Of a stretch of DNA of 8,435 nucleotides, positions 1 through 4,915 are shown piece by piece (within the stretch, counting starts at the first letter, position 1; every line of letters begins with the position of its first letter). A model generated the notes under the pieces. That model was not told the origin of the DNA. It did not search any database and worked only from the letters and a program-made list of their open reading frames with translations. Where the stretch lies: assembly GCA_013330285.1 (NCBI GenBank), contig DUIP01000029.1:1-8435 (forward strand), given 5' to 3'. The position numbers and the translations under genes are program-made. Source of the DNA: Candidatus Poseidoniaceae archaeon. GTDB taxonomy: Archaea > Thermoplasmatota > Poseidoniia > Poseidoniales > Poseidoniaceae.

Positions 1-284
1 AGGTAGGCAGCAACGCTGTCTTGTGTAGAAAGTGGGTTGCAGCCCGACCAGGAGATTTCGGCGCCTGCGGCTCGAATCGCTTCGATGAGAACAGCGGTTT
101 CCTTGGTGACGTGAAGGCAACCTGCCACACGCATGCCTGCGAGTGGTTTTGTGCGTTCTGCTTCTTCTTTGAGTTTAGCGAGCACGGGCATTCGTGCACG
201 AGCCCAGTCAACTCGAAGAGCACCTTCATCGGCTAAATTGATGTCTCGAACGGTGTAAGTTTCTGTTGCGTCTAAGCCTTCCAT
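1..284 (-). CDS. ahcY: S-adenosylhomocysteinase (SAH hydrolase), N-terminal part; cut by window edge
   Basis: The visible 94 residues are the N-terminal part of S-adenosyl-L-homocysteine hydrolase, the cytosolic NAD-dependent enzyme that splits SAH into adenosine and homocysteine and so relieves product inhibition of methyltransferases. Recognisable family blocks are VRDINLADEGALRVDWARAR, MPVL, then GMRVAGCLHVTKETAVLIEA and the substrate-pocket block SGCNPLSTQDSVAA. The conserved His of LHVT and the Asn and Gln-Asp of CN-STQD are present. The Rossmann NAD domain lies beyond position 1. I chose ATG at 284 (MEGLDATETYTV). An in-frame ATG at 308 would add eight residues, MRRACRRA, which do not look like the family. 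No Shine-Dalgarno sequence or clear TATA box is visible for either start. The gene lies 101 bp downstream of the winged-helix gene on the same strand. The family is certain; only the start is in doubt. Confidence 0.95.
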   Translation of the reverse strand, partial: MEGLDATETYTVRDINLADEGALRVDWARARMPVLAKLKEEAERTKPLAGMRVAGCLHVTKETAVLIEAIRAAGAEISWSGCNPLSTQDSVAAY

Positions 285-317
285 GGCACGGCGACAAGCC
301 CGCCTCATTTGAAGTCT

Positions 318-349
318 ATCGTACGAACTGCATGAGCGATCGTACCAAC
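318..349. repeat. Two 11-bp direct repeats, 21 bp apart, upstream of ahcY
   Basis: ATCGTACGAAC (318-328) and ATCGTACCAAC (339-349) differ at one base and start exactly 21 bp apart, two helical turns, so a dimeric regulator could bind both on one DNA face. They sit 34-65 bp upstream of the preferred ahcY start. A role as an operator for methyl-cycle control is inference. Confidence 0.5.
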
Positions 350-385
350 CTCATCGGCTGATGGCGTCAAGATGAATGAATGGAA

Positions 386-715
386 TCAAAGACGGTTGTT
401 CGAAGAAGCGCCGGTTGTGACGTTTCCTTCATTGTCGATGATAATTGGAGTTCCTTCTTCCCAACCAGGGCAGTTGGTGGAAACCCAGTTTCGAGTGGCC
501 CATTCGCAGATATCATAGCCGCCTGATAGGATCCCGGAGCGCTTGATGTAGCCGACCTTCACGATGTCCTTGTCCTTGGACAACACGTTACCGAGCTGTT
601 GGCTTGTCGTTCCATGTCGCATGGTGCTGTTGATGTGTTCAAGGATCTCGGCCGTATTACGGGGTCGGTCGCCTAAGAATTTCTTGATTTTCTCTCTGAT
701 TCGTGTGGTTTTCAT
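386..715 (-). CDS. Small winged-helix DNA-binding protein, function unknown
   Basis: This 109-residue cytosolic protein has the pattern of a single winged-helix domain. Residues 1-20 are basic (KTTRIREKIKKFLGDRPRN). Residues 20-50 form a helix-turn-helix-like segment (TAEILEHINS, then TTSQQLGNVLSKDKDIVKVG) followed by a beta wing (VGYIKRSGILSGGYDICEWA). The tail from about residue 75 is acidic and polar and probably flexible. The start is well fixed: ATG at 715 has AGGAGG eight bases upstream (724-729). The gene is divergent from the large winged-helix gene at 989 and lies just upstream of ahcY on the same strand, so co-transcription with ahcY or local regulation is possible. I do not recognise a named family. 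Confidence is high that it is a gene and moderate that it binds DNA. Confidence 0.8.
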   Translation of the reverse strand: MKTTRIREKIKKFLGDRPRNTAEILEHINSTMRHGTTSQQLGNVLSKDKDIVKVGYIKRSGILSGGYDICEWATRNWVSTNCPGWEEGTPIIIDNEGNVTTGASSNNRL

Positions 716-723
716 GCGTTTTT

Positions 724-729
724 CCTCCT
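724..729 (-). promoter_or_regulatory. Strong Shine-Dalgarno of the small winged-helix gene
   Basis: On the minus strand AGGAGG lies eight bases before the ATG at 715, a full match to the archaeal 16S rRNA tail. It decides the start and shows that leadered, SD-led translation is used in this genome. Confidence 0.8.
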
Positions 730-787
730 GTCATGAGGCACTTTCCCGCTAAGGGTGAGTGCCACTGCTACAGATGAACGAGGCCGC

Positions 788-841
788 TCATATAACCATT
801 GCTCCGAATCAGGACAGTTGGTTACCATTGCTGACCATTTT
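788..841 (-). promoter_or_regulatory. TATA box with upstream direct repeats for the small winged-helix gene
   Basis: On the minus strand TTATATGA (788-795) is a good archaeal TATA box. A start about 25 bases on would give a leader near 50 nt carrying the SD. Directly upstream, ACCATTGCT (plus-strand reading) occurs twice, at 795-803 and 824-832, and ACCATT recurs at 834-839. The first copy abuts the TATA box where TFB would bind. The repeats may be an activator or repressor site, possibly for the protein itself; that is inference. Confidence 0.5.
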
Positions 842-890
842 GTGGTGTATTTTCAACATCGCCGAATGTCAATGTAAGTAAAAAGTCACA

Positions 891-905
891 TCTCCACTGG
901 AAATG
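891..905 (+). promoter_or_regulatory. ORB-like motif (TCCANTGGAAA core)
   Basis: TCTCCACTGGAAATG contains the dyad TCCA-N-TGGA followed by AA, the core of the mini-origin-recognition box known from several archaea. The G-rich flank of a full ORB is missing and there is one clear copy, so this may be a chance match or an isolated Orc1/Cdc6 site. A related CAT-N-TCCACT-N-GAA sequence occurs at 8005-8018, upstream of cdc6. Confidence 0.3.
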
Positions 906-975
906 TATAACTTTATGTAACTAAGTAGTAAGTTCAAGTGAAAGATTTATCTAAGTGGCCGTGGACCACCGAGAG

Positions 976-982
976 AAGGTGA
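976..982 (+). promoter_or_regulatory. Ribosome binding site deciding the GTG start of the large winged-helix gene
   Basis: AAGGTGA matches the 3' half of the archaeal consensus AGGAGGTGAT. The gap is six bases to GTG (989) and three to the overlapping TTG (986), which favours GTG. Confidence 0.6.
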
Positions 983-988
983 CTCTTG

Positions 989-3499
989 GTGTCAAAAGGG
1001 CGCATTCGTAGCAACTATCAACGACGGGTGTTGAATTGGTTACTTGATGGTGGAGGCACAGTCTCCCACATCGCCACGGCATTGTCGTTGCAAATGCCCC
1101 ACGCTTCGCTTGCTTTACGCCAATTAAGGGAACGAGGCGATGTTGGACGGGACGATGAAGCAGGAATTCGAGGGGCAGACCACTTCATCACAGATCAAGG
1201 AAGGCTACGTCTCGAGCATGACGCACTTGCTCGATTGAGAGATGCCCCTCTGGAAGGTGCCACTCAAGCCGATGGAATCATGCTTGGTCATGATGGGCAA
1301 TATGTCTTGCTTGGTTATGTGAAACAACTGCAATCTGAGCTCATCAAACTCCCTCAACATGCCATCGACGCCTCATTCCCACCCGTTGACAACTCCAATG
1401 GAAACACAGGGGGGGCTTGGGCGGTTGTGCGCACAGAATCGAGCCGTTGGTACGACCTCGCCACGTTGGAACCAACACCCCCCCCGCCAATAATGGAGCA
1501 AGGGACCCTCAGTGATTGGTCGTTGCGTTCACCTTCAATTTGTGTGATCCATGCACAACTCCTCGATCCAACCCACTCATGGAGCATGGCCCCTGGGTCT
1601 TGGTTCAACACCCTTGAGACCACCACTGAGATGGGGCTTGCCTATGGCAAACATACCATTGGTCACACGATTGGCAACACTGTGCCAATACGCCCACCAA
1701 TGTCGACCCATGGCCATCTTCCTTCGAAAGTTGGAAGGAAAATGGCGCTTGAAGCGCTTTCTGATGGCGCTCTTGTGTTTGAACATCTGCGCCAAAGCGG
1801 AAGCGAACGAACGCTGCCATTGGAGGCTTTGTGGTATTGGCTCCGTCGAAAGCATCCACGTTTAGCCACAAAGAAACTCGAGCTGCGATTCCAAGATCTC
1901 TGCAGGTACTTGGTGAATGAAACCTCCACTGCACCATCAATCGCTTTGCAGAGAGCACTCCTCGCAGACTTTGGAAAGGCGAATTGGACCCTTGGCGAGG
2001 TGTTGAGTCGAGTCAATTTTTCTGGAACAACAAGTGTGGGTGCCAGCGCTCTGCTCGAATGGTACCTTGCCGACACCGAGGTGGAATCCGTTGTCGAATG
2101 GGAGCATCAAGTTGATGGCAATCAGGACCTTTTGCAACACTTGTTGGCCTCTCAGCGCTGTAGGATCTTGCTGACCTCAAGTGGTGAAGCAAGGCGGCTT
2201 TCTCACTCATCAGCATCGATAAAATCTGCTGGAGAACTCGGCGTGGTCATCCTACGACTTGGAAGAGGGAAAGCATTCTCTGTTAAATTGGTGGAAACCA
2301 TTCGTGAAACAAGGCCTACGTCCGTCCATGAACAAATCCCTACAACTGCACTTGAATTGATTGATGCTGCTAAAGATGATGCCATTCACTACGAGAAGTT
2401 CACCACCAAAGCTCACTCATTGGAGCAACGAAAGAACATATGGCATGCATTATCACTCTACCCGGAAGGTGATGAGAAGTGGGCGAATCAAATCGAAAGC
2501 ACGTTCCCACTTGCCTCATGGATTGCCACCCCGCAGACTGAACGGAGCAGTCGATGGATACGATTACGCAACACACTCGAGCCTGGTTGGGCCGATCTTT
2601 TACCCATCGAAGCATGTGACACTTCGACGTTGATTCGAGCTATGCCCGTCGCCTCAACACAATGGGCAAATAAGGCACTTGACAAGGTAAGGCAGCGGTT
2701 TACCCACAACATACAGTCGATTTTGCAATACGAGTCTTACCTCGGCGATGAACAACTGAAGCCTTGGATGAGTGCGGCGGTCCTCCTTACCGCACAGCAC
2801 CTGCCTGATGAATTCCAGCGAATGGTTGAAGCTGCATGCAAGCAATGGTTGATGCAACCTCACGCTGTTCAGGAGGTGTTGGAAGCACTGTTCCCAATAG
2901 GCATGCCCCTGAATGAAAGGAACCAAGCCTGCATGCAATTATGCCTCGATGCTTCCACTCAACAACCTCGAGGCACCCTCTTGCATGCATGGGGCGCTAC
3001 CGTTCGGATGATTGAGCACAATCAACAGACCTCCCCAGAAGGGTTGCGGACGTTGATGCGGCTGTTGCCTAACGCATGGTGGACCGTTTGGTCAGGTGAT
3101 TGGTTATTGGTGCAACTTTCTTCAACTTCAGGAAGGCGCTGGTTAAGCGAACAAGAGATTCCATGGCCAGCTTTGCTTGCACGACCTCCCGGTGAGCGAG
3201 CTGGACTACCAGGCCTTGCCATTCAGCACCCTCAGAGAATGTTAGCGCTTGAGGATGTATTGCAAATTCATTTGATCGAAGATGGGATCGGCAAACCCGC
3301 CTTGCTCGATGTTCACGACATGTTAGCAACAGTTGTCCGAGAAGAACCTGTACACTATGGACGGTTACACCCGTTAGTTGGCTGGCTTGCACGTCCGGTT
3401 GATGCATGGCCAAGCATTCGAATCGATGACCTGAAAACAGGTGATGAGGAAGTGGCAGCGCTGCTTTATGCACGCTCTTTTGCTCATCGTCTCGAGTGA
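989..3499 (+). CDS. Large orphan protein with N-terminal winged-helix domain
   Basis: About 836 residues. Residues 8-80 look like a MarR/ArsR-type winged helix: helix NYQRRVLNWLLDGGG, a turn-helix pair VSHIATALSLQMPHASLALRQLRERGDV, then a wing ending ADHFITDQGRLRLEHDAL. The remaining 750 residues are soluble, with no signal peptide, transmembrane segment, Walker motif or nuclease motif that I can see. Residues 430-800 are helix-rich with many Trp and Leu, possibly a repeat-like scaffold. The track allows TTG at 986, but I prefer GTG at 989, because AAGGTGA (976-982) then sits six bases before the start rather than three. It carries a G7 run (1409-1415) and a C8 run (1478-1485) with the frame intact. 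A regulator or regulator-effector fusion is possible. I do not recognise a family and assign no function. Confidence 0.85.
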   Translation: MSKGRIRSNYQRRVLNWLLDGGGTVSHIATALSLQMPHASLALRQLRERGDVGRDDEAGIRGADHFITDQGRLRLEHDALARLRDAPLEGATQADGIMLGHDGQYVLLGYVKQLQSELIKLPQHAIDASFPPVDNSNGNTGGAWAVVRTESSRWYDLATLEPTPPPPIMEQGTLSDWSLRSPSICVIHAQLLDPTHSWSMAPGSWFNTLETTTEMGLAYGKHTIGHTIGNTVPIRPPMSTHGHLPSKVGRKMALEALSDGALVFEHLRQSGSERTLPLEALWYWLRRKHPRLATKKLELRFQDLCRYLVNETSTAPSIALQRALLADFGKANWTLGEVLSRVNFSGTTSVGASALLEWYLADTEVESVVEWEHQVDGNQDLLQHLLASQRCRILLTSSGEARRLSHSSASIKSAGELGVVILRLGRGKAFSVKLVETIRETRPTSVHEQIPTTALELIDAAKDDAIHYEKFTTKAHSLEQRKNIWHALSLYPEGDEKWANQIESTFPLASWIATPQTERSSRWIRLRNTLEPGWADLLPIEACDTSTLIRAMPVASTQWANKALDKVRQRFTHNIQSILQYESYLGDEQLKPWMSAAVLLTAQHLPDEFQRMVEAACKQWLMQPHAVQEVLEALFPIGMPLNERNQACMQLCLDASTQQPRGTLLHAWGATVRMIEHNQQTSPEGLRTLMRLLPNAWWTVWSGDWLLVQLSSTSGRRWLSEQEIPWPALLARPPGERAGLPGLAIQHPQRMLALEDVLQIHLIEDGIGKPALLDVHDMLATVVREEPVHYGRLHPLVGWLARPVDAWPSIRIDDLKTGDEEVAALLYARSFAHRLE
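1409..1485. repeat. G7 and C8 homopolymer runs inside one gene
   Basis: A run of seven G (1409-1415) and one of eight C (1478-1485, coding part of a Pro run) lie 63 bp apart in the large winged-helix gene. The reading frame is open through both. They are slippage-prone and could base-pair with each other in the mRNA. Confidence 0.6.
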
Positions 3500-3605
3500 A
3501 AATGGTTCACGATGTATTGAAAAAGGGTTGACCAGTGGTTGACGTTGCCGTACCAGCAACATCAGGCAGAGCTACTGTGAAATTGCTGTGAAGTCTGATA
3601 CCAAG
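3500..3605. repeat. Two pairs of 7-bp direct repeats, each with 11-bp spacing, before the H/ACA RNA
   Basis: GGTTGAC occurs at 3526-3532 and 3537-3543; CTGTGAA occurs at 3575-3581 and 3586-3592. Both pairs have an 11-bp period, one DNA turn. Between them GTTGC and GCAAC form a small inverted repeat (about 3544-3560). The second pair is where the promoter of the guide RNA should lie, but I find no convincing TATA box. A regulatory role is inference. Confidence 0.4.
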
Positions 3606-3811
3606 TGTACGGTGCGCAATCGAAGACTGGGATGACCCTTCGGGGGATGATTCCCGGTGCAAACGCGCTTAAACCAACCGGTAGGTTATGGGTCCTCGTG
3701 CGACGTCAGAATGAACACGAGACAACCACCCTTCCGGACAGCACACCCTGGCGCTGGGTCAGGCCCTCGAGCTTTGCGATGAAATGGGCCGTTACGCGCC
3801 GGGGTACAGCC
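3606..3811 (+). ncRNA. Box H/ACA guide sRNA with three hairpins (23S rRNA pseudouridylation guide)
   Basis: Three consecutive hairpins have archaeal H/ACA architecture: lower stem, guide pocket, upper stem, kink-turn for L7Ae, then an ACA box for Cbf5. Hairpin 1: lower stem GCGC 3614-3617/3665-3668, upper stem 3626-3632/3652-3658, U-U plus tandem G-A/A-G pairs, bulge GAU, UUCG loop. Hairpin 2: lower stem 3678-3685/3730-3737, upper stem 3695-3700/3716-3721, a k-loop with bulge AAU, ACA at 3738-3740, 16 nt from the pocket. Hairpin 3: nine-pair lower stem 3746-3754/3796-3804, upper stem 3762-3766/3786-3790, k-turn with bulge GAU, ACA at 3806-3808, 15 nt from the pocket. Pockets read out 23S sites near E. 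coli U2496 (hairpin 1), A-loop U2554/2555 (2) and H69 U1915 (3). Hairpin 1 lacks a canonical ACA (AAA at 3671-3673). A 74-codon frame across the RNA is not a gene. Ends are approximate. Confidence 0.92.
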
Positions 3812-3824
3812 TTTCTTTTCCTCC
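3809..3824 (+). terminator. T-rich terminator of the H/ACA RNA
   Basis: Right after the last ACA box comes CTTTCTTTTCCTCCC, a pyrimidine stretch with T3 and T4 runs of the kind that ends archaeal transcription. Its position fits an RNA 3' end a few bases past the ACA box. Confidence 0.6.
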
Positions 3825-3892
3825 CTTGAAACCCAATATTCTGCACCCCGCAAAGCGATGCAATCAAAGAGCCGCTTCACCCACCTCAATAC

Positions 3893-4915
3893 ATGACCAA
3901 TGAGCAACGCTTCCGATGTTGCCTCGTTGGCGGCACCTTCGATCGACTTCATGCCGGTCATCGGCTGTTGCTTGAAGCAGCCAAGAAGCATTCTGAATGC
4001 ATTGAAGTTCACATCACAACCGATGCGATGGCTGAAGAGAAGTCATTGCATGTCCTTGATTTCGAACAAAGAAGGCATGATATCTTAGAATGGGCAGCGA
4101 ACACAACGGATTCTTCGATCACCGTTCATGCTCTCGAAGATGCTTTTGGACCTGCACCCACTCACACAACGGCCGATGCAATCGTAGCGACCCCTGAAAC
4201 GATCAGCATGTGCCACGCCATTAACGAGCAACGGCAATCCAATGGATTGCAGCCATTGTCCATCATCGAAGTCGCCCACTTGCGAGGCATTGAAGGTGGA
4301 ATTATCAGTTCCTCTGCCATACGAAATGGAGGGATGGACCAAGAAGGCCACCCGTGGATGAGGGAACATCTCAGAGATTCAATGTTGAAAATGGCGCCTG
4401 CGCTGGATTCTGAATTGAAAACCCCAATGGGGACACTCTTTCATGGCCCTGAAGACGACCCTGAAATTGCTATGGCTGCCGCCCTTGACGGCATGCCACT
4501 TCATGTCAATTTGCTTGTGACTGTGGGCGATGTAACCACAAGAACACTGTTGGAGATGGGCGTCACACCCGACCTTGCCCTTATCGATGGCATGACGAAA
4601 CGAGCCCAGTTGGACGCCAAAGACCTCGTGAATCCAGAGACCTTCCACCATCACCTCAAAGCGACCAATCCTGCGGGCTTCCTCACCCCATCGCTCTGCA
4701 CTGCCATTCAAAGCGCACTCGGCGCTGATGAGTCGGTGCTGTTGGAGGTCGATGGCGAAGAAGACTTGGCACCTCTGATGATCCATTGTTTTGCTCCAAT
4801 TGGAACGGTGGTCCTGTACGGTCAGCCAAAGACAGGTGTTGTGATGCAAATCACCTCTCTTTCTGTGAAAGAGCGTTGTCGGAATTTACTCAATCTTTTC
4901 GAGGTCGTGCCATGA
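3893..4915 (+). CDS. coaD: Bifunctional CoA synthesis protein: phosphopantetheine adenylyltransferase fused to DUF359 GTP-dependent dephospho-CoA kinase
   Basis: This 340-residue cytosolic protein joins the last two enzymes of CoA synthesis. Residues 8-165 are an archaeal-type phosphopantetheine adenylyltransferase (4'-phosphopantetheine + ATP to dephospho-CoA): GGTFDRLHAGH (13-23) with the nucleotidyltransferase HxGH motif (20-23), and ISSSAIRNG (138-146), the second nucleotide-binding motif. Residues 175-338 are DUF359, the archaeal GTP-dependent dephospho-CoA kinase: GDVTTRTLLE (212-221), PDLALIDGMTKR (226-237), DGEEDLAPL (287-295) and VVLYGQP (306-312). Both domains look complete. ATG at 3893 begins just before the first beta strand; there is no clear Shine-Dalgarno sequence, and AATATT at 3836-3841 is only a weak TATA candidate. 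The stop overlaps the next start (ATGA at 4912-4915). Eukaryotic CoA synthase is an analogous fusion with an unrelated kinase. Domain calls are confident; kinase activity is from the family. Confidence 0.93.
   Translation: MTNEQRFRCCLVGGTFDRLHAGHRLLLEAAKKHSECIEVHITTDAMAEEKSLHVLDFEQRRHDILEWAANTTDSSITVHALEDAFGPAPTHTTADAIVATPETISMCHAINEQRQSNGLQPLSIIEVAHLRGIEGGIISSSAIRNGGMDQEGHPWMREHLRDSMLKMAPALDSELKTPMGTLFHGPEDDPEIAMAAALDGMPLHVNLLVTVGDVTTRTLLEMGVTPDLALIDGMTKRAQLDAKDLVNPETFHHHLKATNPAGFLTPSLCTAIQSALGADESVLLEVDGEEDLAPLMIHCFAPIGTVVLYGQPKTGVVMQITSLSVKERCRNLLNLFEVVP

Larger units (their letters stand above)
753..985. other. Divergent intergenic region between the two winged-helix genes
   Basis: These roughly 230 bases hold no gene. 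They contain the minus-strand TATA box and its repeats (788-839), a sequence resembling an origin recognition box core (891-905), and AT-rich stretches that could carry the promoter of the large plus-strand gene: TGTATAAC around 904-911 and GATTTATCTA around 944-953. I cannot choose between the last two. Confidence 0.5.

Noticed and set aside
21..236. Plus-strand 71-codon frame
   Set aside because: It is antisense to the clearly conserved S-adenosylhomocysteinase frame.
986..988. TTG start for the large winged-helix protein
   Set aside because: Only three bases from the SD sequence; the next codon GTG has proper spacing. The difference is one residue.
3605..3829. 74-codon plus-strand open frame
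   Set aside because: It overlies the H/ACA RNA; the composition is atypical, there is no ribosome binding site, and the stems, k-turns and guide pockets explain the sequence.
3600..3830. RNase P RNA or SRP RNA
   Set aside because: GGGTCAGGCCC and GATGAAATGGGCC recall these RNAs, but the conserved GAGGAAAGTCC and ACAGAA blocks of RNase P and the GGAA loop with AGCAG of SRP are absent. H/ACA structure fits every part.
4786..4911. N-terminal extension of the glycosyltransferase from ATG at 4786
   Set aside because: It runs out of frame through the conserved DUF359 end; the family similarity starts after 4912, which has its own SD-like site.
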